The position numbers were made by a program, and so were the translations under genes. A model generated the notes under the pieces. It was not told where the DNA came from, did no database searches, and saw only the letters and a program-made list of their open reading frames with translations. A stretch of 64,000 nt of DNA from Metridium senile (taxonomy: Eukaryota > Cnidaria > Anthozoa > Actiniaria > Metridiidae), in contig OX459098.1 in NCBI GenBank assembly GCA_949775045.1, positions 22,426,375-22,490,374 of the forward strand, read 5' to 3'. Of the stretch, positions 9,638 to 21,045 are shown piece after piece. Each line of letters begins with the position of its first letter. Position 1 is the first letter of the stretch.

Positions 9638-10931
9638 CACTGATTGAGGCTGGGGACGATGTTGCAATTGAGTCAAGGAAGGAGCTGAACAGTGCCATTC
9701 CATAACACCAACGATGACAGTACCCCAAACAACATTCACATCCCTTAGCTAACATAAGTAAACCTGCCTGAACTTACTTCTGAAGCGTTAAGATGCAGTC
9801 TTGATCATAAAATAACTAGTATCCTAAACGTTTAAGGTTACGCGTGTAACTTGGTGAGGATTACAATTAATGTAGAAAACGTTTTGATGACTAAAGAAAA
9901 ATCTTGACTTAAAGACTGACATTTGGAGTAAACAAAATTGTAAGCTGTTACTCAGTGGGTAATGTAAGTAAGTAATATACTAGCACAAAATTAAAATATA
10001 TTTTTAAACAAAAAATAACATATAAGAACAAAGAAAAATATCAGCGAAACAAATGAGATTACAAAAACAGAAGAATTAGAGAAGACTGGGAAGAGTTTTT
10101 TTCTGATCTCTTTAAAAATAAAAAAATCAATGATCGTTAAATTTAATATGAAAATTCAATATGTTAGCGGCGTAACAGAGCATTTCCGACCATAAAACCA
10201 AACAATATGTGTAAACGAAATATATAAACATGACATCAAGCTGAGACAGTTGAAGATGAATTGTATAGATATGATATAAACAAAAATAGAAAATAAACAT
10301 GCTAATTGTCAAAGAGACATACAGTTTACCTTAATTTAGAAAAACAATTTATGTCTGTTACATGATGTTAAATTCTTATGTGATTGTTCATTTTCATTAC
10401 CAAAGAACCGATCGACTTCAAACTTCCGGCTTGTAGGGGAGGGGGTAGGGATCAACCTAAATGGAAAATTGAAGCGTCTTTCTATAAGTTCATTTTGTAC
10501 ATCTGTTTTAAATTGATTCAAAAAAGACCAGACAGGCAGAATGTCCTGTGTCATGTTATGTGCGATATATTTTTAACCAATCAGATTGACTCATCAGATT
10601 TGTGTGTTTCTGCTATTATTTTCCGTTTTATTTTTATTTTTTCGCTTTTGGGGGTTCCTGTGTAACGACGAAGGGACTTGGCACGAATTGGGGTAGGGGA
10701 AGATAGGCAAACCACACAGAAGACTAGACTCGGCAGACGTGCCGCTTCTTTCATATGCCATCAATAAAACTATACTCATCTCACGTCTAGAATAATACAC
10801 AATAGCCTCGTTCTGATGCCTAACCATAAATAATCAACCAATCAGAGATCAGTTCTAGTGTATTAGCCAATCACATCAAAGTAAAGTGCTTATATGATCA
10901 AGGTTGTTGTTTCTGTTACCATTGTTGTAAT
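9638..10931 (+). other. Spacer between GPCR copies 4 and 5
   Basis: Second copy of the spacer described at 7253-8599 with the same landmarks in the same order. Base changes close the small open frames seen in the first copy, so they are not genes. In the 5' flank the upstream in-frame ATG of copy 3 is ATA. Nothing else recognised. Confidence 0.6.
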
Positions 10932-11972
10932 ATGGAGGCAATCGATGACAAGAACTATTCGCACGTTGTTTACAAGACAACTACTGTCACCATAACCATG
11001 GAACAAGTTTGCGAATTAGATCTTGACCATGGAGTTGTCCTTATTATTATCAACATCCTTCTTGCTATAATTGGAACATTTGGTAACATTCTCATTATCT
11101 TGGCTGTTTTGAACACACCCCGACTTCGAAAAAAACCTTCCAACTTTCTTCTACTCAGTTTAGCAGTAGCAGATTTGTTGGTGACGGTGGTTGCACAGCC
11201 ATTATTTGCAACATCGTTGTGGCTTAGCTCGTTTTATCGAAAATGTAACAACCATCTCGCTTTCGTGTTTGTTATAATGGCACCTCTAGCCGGCAGTTGC
11301 TCAGTGTTTCATCTTGCTGCCATCAGTATCGATCGTGCACTTTCAGCTTTGACACCTCACAAACACTACGATATCATTAATAAGGGATTCAAGCCCATGA
11401 TTGCCTGCTGTTGGGTTCTGGCTGGCTTGGTGGTCGTCATCCTGTGGATACACTCTAAGGCTACAGCTGCCGTGTACATTGCATTACTGTTGTGCCTTGC
11501 TGTCATGATTGTCTCATATGGTTTGATATTGTACAAGATAATCACAAATCAAGCTGTACACACGGCTGGTTCAAGTGCACGAGATAGAGCCATGGAAAAG
11601 CGAGTTTCAGGAACTGTTGCAATCATCATCTTGTTGTTTGCTGTTTGCTGGGTACCCCTGATTGGATTTCACCTGTCCTACTCTACCACCACCGTGACGG
11701 AGACGACATACTGGTGGATACGTACTCTGTACTTGGCCAACTCTTCCATGAACTTCATCGTGTACAGTTTGAGAATTAAACAATTTCGTGCTGCATATTT
11801 TAAAATTATCAACAGAAACGTGCGAAAGTTCTGTCTAATGCTTCCTGAGAAATGCCGCTGTTGCATTCCTACTTTTGACTTTAGGAGTGACTTTACCAGT
11901 ACACAAAATACTCCTGTCTCACCAACATCTACTGCAGTAACTATGCCGCTTAAATTAACACCAAGAGATTGA
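10932..11972 (+). CDS. Class A GPCR, copy 5
   Basis: 346 residues from MEAIDDKNYS. Same type as copies 3 and 4 with small changes near the extracellular face: WLSSFYRKCNNHLAFVF at the TM2-TM3 junction instead of CLSAFYRKCNNHLALVF, and GSCSVFH in TM3 where copies 3 and 4 have GSSSVFH. The loss of the upstream ATG makes this copy the best argument that translation starts at 10932 and at the equivalent codons elsewhere. Confidence 0.9.
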   Translation: MEAIDDKNYSHVVYKTTTVTITMEQVCELDLDHGVVLIIINILLAIIGTFGNILIILAVLNTPRLRKKPSNFLLLSLAVADLLVTVVAQPLFATSLWLSSFYRKCNNHLAFVFVIMAPLAGSCSVFHLAAISIDRALSALTPHKHYDIINKGFKPMIACCWVLAGLVVVILWIHSKATAAVYIALLLCLAVMIVSYGLILYKIITNQAVHTAGSSARDRAMEKRVSGTVAIIILLFAVCWVPLIGFHLSYSTTTVTETTYWWIRTLYLANSSMNFIVYSLRIKQFRAAYFKIINRNVRKFCLMLPEKCRCCIPTFDFRSDFTSTQNTPVSPTSTAVTMPLKLTPRD

Positions 11973-14820
11973 CACTGATTGAGGCTGGGGACGATGTTGA
12001 GTCAAGGAAGGAGTTGAACAGTCGTAACATCACTAATGGCAGTACCAAACAACATTCACATTCCTTAGCTAACATAAGTAAACTTGTCGGAACTTACTTC
12101 TGAAGCGTTTAGATGCAGTCTTGATCATGACATAACTAGTATCCTAAACGTTTAAGGTTACGCCTGTAACTTGGCGAGCATTACAATTAATGTAAGCAAA
12201 GATTGATGACATGAGAAAGTCTTTTACTTAGAAATTGTAATTTGGAGTAAACAAATTTGTAAGCAGCTAATCAGTGGGTGATATAAGTTAGTAATATACG
12301 AGAATCAAAATATAGTAACATAATAAAAAAATAAAACATAGTAACATATCAGGGAAACAAATGAGATTACGAAAACAGAAGAAAGAGAAGACTGGTACCA
12401 GGTTTTTTTTCTGCTCCAGTCTTAAAAAACAAAAAATTCATAATCGTTAAACTTAATATGACATTATTAGCGGCGTAGCAGAGCATTTCCGACCATAAAA
12501 CCAAACAATATGTGTAAACGAAATGTAAAACATGACATCAAGCTGAGACAGTTGAGGATGAATTGTATAGATTTGATATTAACAAAAATAGAAAATAAAC
12601 TTCTAAATTAATATTATCAAAGAGACATACAGTTTACCTTAAAGAACACATTTATGTATGTTACATTATGTTAATTCTTGTCATTGTTCAGTTTCATCAT
12701 AGTTAATAATGGTTTCATTATCAAAGAACTGATCAACTTTCTGCCAGTGGGGGAGGGGGGGGGGGGGACCTAAATAAAAAATTGAAGCGTCTTTCTATAT
12801 GTTAATTTTGTTTTAAATTGACGTTACCGTCATGGACTGACCTATTAATACTTGAAATAGTAGACTCCACCTCCTTAGACAACTTCTTATTCTCTATGCT
12901 TTTCTGGGGTTCCTGTGGGACGGCCGAAAAGGGACTTGGCACGAGTTGGGGGAGAGGAAGATATAGGCGAACCAAACACAGCGATCAAACGACGACGCAT
13001 GCGTGGCAACATTTTCACAGCGGTAAGTTTGCCATTGTAAACATTTGAATTTTCGGACCACAGTGTTTGAAGTCGATTTATAAGAAATTCCTCCACCTTT
13101 AGGTCCCTAGTACTAATCTCCTCTTTCTCGACAAAGGAAGCCCAATATAAGAGGAAAGTCCGTGCCTGCGAAGGGAGGCTATTCGTGTAAAACCAATCTG
13201 TAAGACCGATCTGTATATACTTTTGACTTGAAATAGGTGAATACCCAGAATTCTGCCATTGACTGCCCTATGTATACTTTTGACAACCTGTTTAAAATAG
13301 GTGTACACCCTCAATGCCTTACTGTATTGAATGATATTTCACGATTACAACCTGTTTAAAATAGCATTATCTTTATTTGTATTACATAATTCAATCCAGC
13401 CCTCATTATCAGCCTTTAAACATTACTTACCCTCCCCCTCTACTAGTAAACATTACTTACCCTCCCCCTCTACTAGTAAACATTACTTACCCTCCCCCTC
13501 TACTAGTAAACATTACTTACCCTCCCCCTCTACTAGTAAACATTACTTACCCTCCCCCTCTACTAGTAAACATTACTTACCCTCCCCCTCTACTAGTAAA
13601 CATTATCAGACTTAGAAATAATTTACTTGATGGCGATTTTTGTCGAAAAAAGTATTTGCGTATAAACGCCAGGATTTGAACCGAGGTATTCTGCATTGCT
13701 GTATCCTCGCTTTAAAAGCCATTATACTACTGAATCAACCGATGGAAAGTTTGAAACAAAGGCACGTTTAATGTCATCAAGTCGTTAGCATTTAAGTTCG
13801 TTAGGATTTCTCTGAATAAAATTGAAAAGCGATTGTTTTAATATTTCCTTGTGGGAATTCATTGACAATGAAGATTAATTATTAAATTATGAGCAGATTA
13901 TTGATATATTTTAGGATTGCTTTTATTTGCTACATTCTAAACCCTCCTTGGCTTTTAAGGAGCAATCCGCCTAAGAATAGCAGGAACAGCAAGGAATGTG
14001 CAAAGGTGATAATTGTAGTATTGTTTAAACTGGTGGTCTGATTGGTTGAAACATGAAAAATTGCCATAACTTTGTTATTTACATTTCTTATTTATGCAAT
14101 AATTTCCTTATAAAAATAGTTCTACTAAGGTTAAATTATAGAGACATTCTATGTGGGGAACACTGCAAATTGTCTACCTTTCCTTTCTTTTGTCTCTGAC
14201 TCCTCTGATTGGTTTAAAACTTTTAACTCAATATAAAACTTTGCACAAACGCGTAAACACAAATTGTTCTTCCAAAACTTGCAGTGTATATGTCAATACA
14301 TCCGATTAGAAAAAATCTCACAATTTGGATGTGGGGAAAGTGAAATGCCGCAGAACAAAAGGAAGTGCTATTGTTTTTATAAGGATCACTACTTAAGTTA
14401 TTTTTTACCTTATAACAGGGTAGTAATGGCGGTTAGGGGGGGGGGGGGTATCTAGTGTCAGTTAGAATTTAGCTCGTTTGTTAGTGGGCAGCTAAAAATT
14501 AGGTCATTTGTCAGTTGTCAGTAAAATTCTTGGTTTGTCAGTAAAATATTAGTTAACCATTCATTTCTAACAGTCATATTTCGCATTGCACTTGTTTTTA
14601 ACCATAAAACATTATTCTTACTTCATACGTACTAGGTATAGAACTATGATATCTATACATTTCATTTTCGACCGATTTAGCTTGACGTAATGTTTTACAT
14701 TTCGTTTACACATGTTGTTTGAATGTCGTCAGTGTATTACTTGTATTTCTTTCCATTTAATGTGCACAGTCACAGAACCGAATTCGAACATTGAATGGTC
14801 ATTTTACTGTCACCTTAACC
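11973..14820 (+). other. Long spacer between GPCR copies 5 and 6
   Basis: The first ~700 bp repeat the standard 3' flank. After a G-rich run near 12747-12769 the sequence shifts to material shared, partly inverted, with 24.85-25.4 kb (GGGACTTGGCACGAG; TCATGGACTGACCTATT). Around 13150-13370 are divergent units of the ~64-bp minisatellite (CACGATTACAACCTGTTTAAAATAG). A 30-bp satellite lies at 13418-13605 and a 13-base G run near 14437-14449. Just before copy 6 the flank is a shortened version of the one before copy 3. No gene found. Confidence 0.55.
13418..13605. repeat. 30-bp tandem repeat, six units
   Basis: Unit AAACATTACTTACCCTCCCC plus CTCTACTAGT, six essentially perfect copies and a partial seventh. 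Because 30 is a multiple of 3, two frames stay open across it (NITYPPPLLV and HYLPSPSTSK repeats), but flanking codons give no protein signal. Confidence 0.9.
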
Positions 14821-15795
14821 ATGGAACAAGTTTGCGAATTAGATCTTGAGCATGGAGTTGTCTTGACTGTTATCAACATCCTTCTTGCTATCATTGGAAC
14901 ATTTGGTAACATTTTCATTATCTTGGCTGTTTTGAACACACCCCGACTTCGACAAAAACCTTCCAACTTTCTCCTCCTCAGTTTAGCAGTAGCAGATTTG
15001 TTGATGACGATGGTTGCACAGCCATTATTTGCAACATCCTTGTGCCTTAGCGCATTTTCCCATCGATGTTATAGTCAGCTCAACGTGGCGTATCTTATAA
15101 TAGCACCTCTAGCCGGCGGTTGCTCAGTGTTCCACCTTACAGCCATCAGTATTGACCGTGCACTTTCAGCTTTGAAACCTCACAAACACTACGATATCAT
15201 TAAGAAGAGATTCAAGGCCATGATTGCCTGCTGTTGGGTTCTGGCTGCTCTTGTTGTCTGTATTCTTGCACTATATCCACCAGCAAGAGCTGCAGTCTAC
15301 ATTGCGCTACTGTTATGCCCTGCTGTTATGATTGTCTCATATGGTTTGATATTGTACAAGATCCTGAACACTCACGCTGTACATACGGCTGGTTCCAGTG
15401 CACGAGATAGAGCTATGGAAAAGCGAGTTTCAGGAACTGTTGCAATCATCATCTTGTTGTTTGCTGTTTGCTGGATACCTCTCGTTGTATTTCAACAATC
15501 CCACTCTACCACCACCGTGACGGAGACGACATACTGGTGGATACGTACTCTGTACTTGGCCAACTCTTCCATGAATTTTATTGTGTACAGTTTGAGAATT
15601 AGGCAATTTCGTGCTGCATATTTGAAAATTATCAACAAAAACTTGCGAAAGTTCTGTCTAATGCTTCCTGAGAAATGTCGTTGTTGCATTGCTACTTTTG
15701 ACCTGAGTAGTGACTTTACCAGTACACAAAATACTCCTGTCTCGCCAACATCTGCAGTAACTATGCCGCCGCTGAATTTAATACCAAGAGATTGA
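14821..15795 (+). CDS. Class A GPCR, copy 6, with a shortened N-terminus
   Basis: 324 residues from the ATG at 14821 (MEQVCELDLEHG), equivalent to Met23 of copy 3. The ~22 residues upstream of this Met in other copies, with the NYS glycosylation site, are missing. The DNA before it joins sequence that normally lies ~350 bp further upstream (GAACATTGAATGGTCATTTT) directly to ACTGTCACC. The receptor core is intact: DRALSALKPHKH, CWIP, NFIVY. It is mosaic: the N-terminus is like copy 3, but ECL2 is YPPA and ICL3 begins KILN as in copies 1 and 2. A proline appears in TM5 (LLCPAVM) where others have Leu. Whether it is expressed from the truncated flank is unknown. Confidence 0.85.
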   Translation: MEQVCELDLEHGVVLTVINILLAIIGTFGNIFIILAVLNTPRLRQKPSNFLLLSLAVADLLMTMVAQPLFATSLCLSAFSHRCYSQLNVAYLIIAPLAGGCSVFHLTAISIDRALSALKPHKHYDIIKKRFKAMIACCWVLAALVVCILALYPPARAAVYIALLLCPAVMIVSYGLILYKILNTHAVHTAGSSARDRAMEKRVSGTVAIIILLFAVCWIPLVVFQQSHSTTTVTETTYWWIRTLYLANSSMNFIVYSLRIRQFRAAYLKIINKNLRKFCLMLPEKCRCCIATFDLSSDFTSTQNTPVSPTSAVTMPPLNLIPRD

Positions 15796-15983
15796 CACTG
15801 ATTGAGGCTGTCCTGGGAACAATGTTGAATCAAGGAAGGAGCTGAACAGTGTTATTCCGTAACACCAACGATGACAGTACCCCAAACAACATTCACATTC
15901 CTTTAGCTAACATAATTAAACCTGCCTGAACTTACTTCTGCAGCGTTTAGATGCAGTCTTGAAATAGTATCCTAAATCTTTAA

Positions 15984-16415
15984 AGTGGCTATATCCCTAC
16001 ACAGTTTTAAGCTAAAAGTACACTTAAATATAAGACATTTAAGATGAAAAAATTCGAGAAAGCATTTTTTGGTACCAGTTTTTTCACAAAACCTAGGATC
16101 GAAATCCTGTTGTGACGTCATCGTAGGAACACAAACAATCTCTGGCTAAATTCGGACTTAGGTTTTGTCACTAAAGTTTGAATATCCTTTCCAAAAAGCG
16201 AATAAATAACTGCTTATTTTCCCTTAATGCTTTACTGACTTACCTCAAGATGGTGTTCCTATGATGACGTCACAGACTCGGACAGGGTCTTCAGATACTG
16301 AAATTTGTAAGCTCATAAATAGTCAACGGAAAAATGAAAACTCCATTTTTTCAATGCAAAGAATATTAAATGAAATATAGATTTGATCTAGACCCTAAAA
16401 TCGTGATACAGGCAC
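15984..16415. mobile_element. 432-bp non-autonomous element with TTAA target duplication
   Basis: Imperfect terminal inverted repeats (left AGTGGCTATATCCC, right end reading GTGCCTGTATCAC on the other strand) are bracketed by TTAA at 15980-15983 and 16416-16419. The 3' flank of copy 4 has the empty site with one TTAA (CGTTTAAGGTTACG near 9830). TTAA duplication is typical of piggyBac and Sola3 transposons. The interior has no open frame. Confidence 0.7.
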
Positions 16416-16786
16416 TTAAAGGTTGCGCCTGTAACTTGGCGAGGATTACAATTAATGTAACTACAAACATTTATGACATCAGAAAGTCTTTACTTAGAAA
16501 TTGTAATTTGGAGATGATAATGTGTAATATAAGTAAAATATACTAGAAACAGATAAACTTAAAATACATTTTAAACAAGAAAAAAAAATACTAAAAGAAA
16601 GTAAAATATCAACGAAACAAAAGAGATTACGAAAATATGTGTAAACGAAATGTAAAACATGACATCAAGCTGAGGCAGTTGAAGATGAATCAAAAATCTA
16701 ATGGTCCGTCCCTAAGATAATGTAACATACACAAAATTGTTTTTTTTTTCTAAATTAAGGTAAACTGTATGTCTCTTTGACAATTA

Positions 16787-16930
16787 GAGTACAAACACTA
16801 AAAGTGTGCAACATAAATACCACTAAATACTGCTAAATTATGCAAATTCTTTTGTTCTCTATTGTTTAATCAACACTATTTAGTGGTAAATAGTACAAAG
16901 TATTGCACACTTTTTATAGTGTTTGTACTC
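16787..16930. mobile_element. 144-bp MITE with TA target duplication, copy 1
   Basis: Termini GAGTACAAACACTAAAAGTG and its complement, flanked by TA on both sides. The homologous flank near 26110 reads CAATTAGCATG without insert, so the boundaries are exact. A second copy sits at 18671-18811. TA duplications point to the Tc1/mariner group. Confidence 0.75.
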
Positions 16931-17334
16931 TAGCATATATATTTTCTATTTTTGTTAATATCATATCTATACAATTCATCTTCAACTGTCTCAGCTTGAT
17001 GTCATGTTTTACATTTCGTTTACACATATTGTTATATATAAACTTATGTTATGCCGCTAACAATTTCATATTAAATTTAACGATCATTGATTTTTTTGTT
17101 TTTAAAGAGAGCAGGAAAAACTCGTACCAGTCTTCTCTTTTTTGTTTTATAATATCTTTTAGAGTGCAAACAATATAACCGTGAAACACAAAAACTAATT
17201 AGTAGAAATTTAGTAGAAATTAGTGAAAAATAGTCGAAGCGTGAATAGACTAAATTTAGTGTGCACGTGCAATCAGCCAAGTGTCCTAGCGCACAATATG
17301 CAAAAAAAAATTGTTTTAAAGTCTATTCGTTTGC

Positions 17335-17790
17335 GCTGCAGCAAAATCAAGACACAACTAAAGCTAAAATAATCATAATACGCAAGTAAAATCACTTTTT
17401 ATTCGGTTGCGCTGCCGCAAAATCAAGACACAACTAAAGCTAAAATAACTACAATGTGCAAGTAAAATCGTTTTTGAGTTTTTATTGGTTTGCGCTGCGG
17501 CAAAATCAAGACACATGACACATCTAGAGCTAAAATAACCACAATACACAAGTGAAATTGTTTTCGAGTCTCTATTCCTTCGCACTGCTGCAAAATCAAG
17601 ACACATGACACATCTAGAGCTAAAATAACCACAATACACAAGTGAAATTGTTTTCGAGTCCAATTTCCTTCGCTGCTGCAAAATCAAGACACATGATACA
17701 TCTAGAGCTAAAATAACCACAATACACAAGTGAAATTGTTTTCGAGTCTTCATTCCTTTGCGCTATTGCAAAATCAAGGCACACTAAAGA
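17335..17790. repeat. 80-90-bp satellite array, left arm
   Basis: About five to six units containing GCAAAATCAAGACACA and AGCTAAAATAACCACAATAC. It is the reverse complement of the larger array at 19235-20410. Open frames on the minus strand are by-products of the repetition. Confidence 0.8.
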
Positions 17791-17955
17791 ATAAGTGTTA
17801 CTCACTCTATTGCATGTAGTTTACATTATAAATACGTACTCTGGCTGGCTTTAAACGTCAATAAACGTAACATTGACCTCCATTCGCTTCTGTAATGGAT
17901 CTCGAAACTATTTCCACGATATTTAGGTCAAACTGCTGCATTCTAGATATTCATT

Positions 17956-18534
17956 CTTTAATTAGCTTAGGGGATTTTTTCGTTAGCGTGCTCAGAAGTA
18001 AAAATTCGAAGTTTTGCACAAAAACTGACAAACTTTTGCCGATTTATATCCTTTCCCCAAAAACATCCCGTGGACTAAATTTGTTGAAATTCACAGACAA
18101 TGTAGAAAAATGTCCTGTTAATACCTGGCTGGAAGGATTTTGATTTATCTTTTCAAAGTCCGTTGTTATCGGTAAATATTATAAAACAATGATTTTTTTG
18201 CACTGAAAAAACATTTCCCGTTTTTATTCAAAATCGGTGAGATGAATTTTTTTTAAACTTTGCCAGATTGTTGACCTAGATAACAGCTTTAAAGTAGGCT
18301 ATGTGGTTTTAAAAGTTTAGGTCGATTTTTCCCAAAAATAGGCAACATAGAAATTCGGCGGCGTTATCATTTGTCAGCTAATATATTGTCGATTTTATTA
18401 AAAATAACTTTAAAAAAAACTTTATTCTATATGTAGACAAGTGTTGAAAAATCTTGTCCAAATACCCTCTGATGCGGGAACTACGGCCTTTCAAACGTCG
18501 CTGGGTGAGCGCGAAAATTACTGACCCGAGCCTC
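17956..18534. mobile_element. Half of a TTAA-type long-inverted-repeat element, nested
   Basis: Matches, as reverse complement, 31964-32525 of the element in the CRD gene intron, including the terminus that reads GACCCGAGCCTCC here and is followed by TTAA. Only one canonical terminus is present; the left end (GCTTAGGGGATTTTTTCG) lacks the GGAGGCTCGGG terminus. The right-hand copy of the host element has the uninterrupted sequence TTTAATTAGCTCCAAAC. Confidence 0.65.
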
Positions 18535-18670
18535 CTTAATTAGCTCCAAACAAAATCCCAAGCGTTATGGACGTGCGCAACTTGGCGCTAACTTTAATCG
18601 CTGTTCAGTGATTGCACGTGCACACTAAATTTACTAATTACTAATTTGTACAAAATAGTACAATAGACTA

Positions 18671-18811
18671 GAGTACAAATACTAAAAGTGTGCAACATAA
18701 ATACCACTAAATACTGCTAAATTATGCAAATTCTTTTGTTCTCTATTGTTTAATCAACACTATTTAGTGGTAAATAGTACAAAGTATTGCACACTTTTAA
18801 TGTTTGTACTC
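18671..18811. mobile_element. TA-flanked MITE, copy 2
   Basis: Same ~140-bp sequence as 16787-16930, with TA at both edges (GACTA before, TAATTTAG after), inserted in the right terminal repeat of the left large element. Confidence 0.75.
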
Positions 18812-18887
18812 TAATTTAGTGAAATTTAGCAAAATTTAGCAAAATTAGTTTTTGTTAATGTTTCACGGTTATATTGTTTGCACTCTA

Positions 18888-20596
18888 TAACCGTGAAACA
18901 TTAACAAAAACTAATTTTGCTAAATTTTGCTAAATTTCTACTAGACTATTTTGTACAAATTAGTAAATTTAGTGTGCACGTGCAATCACTGAACCGCGAT
19001 TAAAATTAGCGCCAAATTGCGCACCTCATAACATGAGCACGCGAGCATGGGATTTTGTTTGGAGCTAATTAAAGAATGAATATCTAGAATGCAGCAGTTT
19101 GACCTAAATATCGTGGAAATAGTTTCGAGATCCATTACAGAAGCGAATGGAGGTCAATGTTACGTTTATTGACGTTTAAAGCCAGCCAGAGTACGTATTT
19201 ATAATGTAAACTACATGCAATAGAGTGAGTAACACTTATTCTTTAGTGTGCCTTGATTTTGCAATAGCGCAAAGGAATGAAGACTCGAAAACGATTTTAC
19301 TTTGTGCATTGTGATTAGTTTAGATTTAGATGTGTCTTGTGTTTTGATTTTGCAGCAGCGCGAAGGAATAGAGACTCGAAAACAATTTCACTTGTGTATT
19401 GTGGTTATTTTAGCTCTAGATGTATCATGTGTCTTGATTTTGCAGTAGCGCCGGCGAAGGAATAGAGACTCGAAAACAATTTCACTTGTGTATTGTGGTT
19501 ATTTTAGCTCAAGATGTGTCATGTGTCTTGATTTTGCAGCAGCGCCGGCGAAGGAAAATGGACTCGTAAACAATTTCACTTGTGTATCGTGGTTATTTTA
19601 GCTCTAGATGTGTCATGTGTCTTGATTTTGCAGCAGCGCGCCGGCGAAGGAAAATGGACTCGTAAACAATTTCACTTGTGTATTGTGGTTATTTTAGCTC
19701 TAGATGTGTCATGTGTCTTGATTTTGCAGCAGTGCGAAGGAATAGAGACTCGAAAACAATTTCACTTGTGTATTGTGGTTATTTTAGCTCTAGATGTGTC
19801 ATGTGTCTTGATTTTGAAGCAGCGCGAAGGAATAGAGACTCAAAAACGATTTTACTTGTGTATTGTGGTTATTTTAGCTCTAGACGTATCATGTGTCTTC
19901 ATTTTGCAGCAGCGCGCCGGCGAAGGAAATTGGACTCGAAAACAATTTCACTTGTGTATTGTGGTTATTTTAGCTCTAGATGTGTCATGTGTCTTGATTT
20001 TGCAGCAGTGCGAAGGAATAGAGACTCGAAAACAATTTCACTTGTGTATTGTGGTTATTTTAGCTCTAGATGTGTCATGTGTCTTGATTTTGAAGCAGCG
20101 CGAAGGAATAGAGACTCAAAAACGATTTTACTTGCACATTGTAGTTATTTTAGCTTTAGTTGTGTCTTAATTTTGCGGCAGCGCAACCGAATAAAAAGTG
20201 ATTTGACTTGCGTATTATGATTATTTTAGCTTTAGTTGTGTCTTGATTTTGCTGCAGCGCAAACCAATAAAAACTCAAAAACGATTTTACTTGCACATTG
20301 TAGTTATTTTAGCTTTAGTTGTGTCTTGATTTTGCGGCAGCGCAACCGAATAAAAAGTGATTTTACTTGCGTATTATGATTATTTTAGCTTTAGTTGTGT
20401 ATTGATTTTGCTGCAGCGCAAACGAATAGACTTAAAAACAATTTTTTTTTGCATATTGTCCGCTAGGACACTTGCACGTGCACACTAAATTTAGTCTATT
20501 CACGCTTCGACTATTTTTCACTAATTTCTACTAATTTGCGACTAATTAGTTTTTGTGTTTCACGGTTATATTGTTTGCACTCTATTGTTTGCACTC
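18888..20596. mobile_element. Large inverted-repeat element, right copy, opposite orientation
   Basis: Starts at TATAACCGTGAAACATTAAC, missing the outer GAGTGCAAACAA, and ends with a duplicated terminal 14-mer (TATTGTTTGCACTC twice, ending 20596) followed by TA. Its order is the mirror image of the left copy, so 17162-20596 forms one 3.4 kb imperfect palindrome. It contains the large satellite array but neither nested insertion. Confidence 0.6.
19235..20410. repeat. 80-95-bp satellite array, right arm
   Basis: About 13-14 units with core TTTCACTTGTGTATTGTGG and TCATGTGTCTTGATTTTGCA, and a variable junction (CGCGAAGGAATAGAGACTCG or CGCGCCGGCGAAGGAAAATG). Overlapping open frames up to 196 codons result from the absence of stops in the unit and show no protein-family features. 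Confidence 0.85.
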
Positions 20597-21045
20597 TATA
20601 TTATCTTATATTACACACTGTTTAACAGCTTACAATTTTGTTTACTCCAAATAACAATTTCTAAGTAAAGACATTTTTAAGTCATCAAAACTTTGTCTAA
20701 AATTAATTGTAATCCTCGCCAGCAGACGTAACCTTAAACGTTTAGGATACTAGCTATTTCATGATCAAGACTAATAACTTTATTGATAAAATTGACTGGC
20801 AATTCAAACGAATTGAAAAACTCAATATTTACATATATGTATACACATCTCTAAAAAATATAACTTAAATGTTTTAAGAGCATCCTTATATGACAACGCT
20901 TCAGAAGTAAGTTCAGGGAGGTTTTATTAAGTTAGCTAAGGAATGTGAATGTTGTTTGGGGTACTGCCATCGTTGGTGTTACCGAAGGGCACTGTTCAGC
21001 TCCTTCCTTGCCTCAACATCGTTCCCAGGACAGCCTCAATCAGTG
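20597..21045 (-). other. 3' flank of GPCR copy 7
   Basis: Family 3' flank on the minus strand, with an insertion of about 110 bp near 20770-20880 that the other flanks lack (they run GATCAAGACTGCATC straight on). No gene. Confidence 0.5.

Larger units (their letters stand above)
15796..17161 (+). other. 3' flank of GPCR copy 6 with two transposon insertions
   Basis: Standard family 3' flank split by the elements at 15984-16415 and 16787-16930. The interrupted sequence continues on either side exactly as in the uninterrupted flanks of copies 4 and 8. No gene. Confidence 0.6.
17162..18885. mobile_element. Large inverted-repeat element, left copy (host of nested insertions)
   Basis: Begins GAGTGCAAACAATATAACCG and ends with the complement (CGGTTATATTGTTTGCACTC), with TA on both sides. 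The empty site is seen near 26350 (ATCTTTTATATTATC). Inward of the ends come AT-rich arms, a block with GTGTGCACGTGCAATCA on both sides, and on the left ~5-6 units of an 80-90-bp satellite. A TTAA element (17956-18534) and a TA MITE (18671-18811) are inserted into it; the right copy lacks both. No transposase frame. Confidence 0.65.

Noticed and set aside
13418..13605. Possible CRISPR-like array or repeat protein
   Set aside because: Six contiguous 30-bp units with no spacers, in a eukaryotic genome; no protein features beyond the repetition.
13666..13740. tRNA-like sequence on the minus strand (B box GGTTCAAATCC, near-consensus A box)
   Set aside because: Acceptor, D and anticodon stems could not be paired when folded by hand, so at most a decayed tRNA or SINE head.
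19580..20220. Two overlapping plus-strand frames (196 and 180 codons) with repeated hydrophobic units
   Set aside because: Both are readings of the 80-95-bp satellite in different frames, with no start context, no family resemblance and a mirror array on the left arm.
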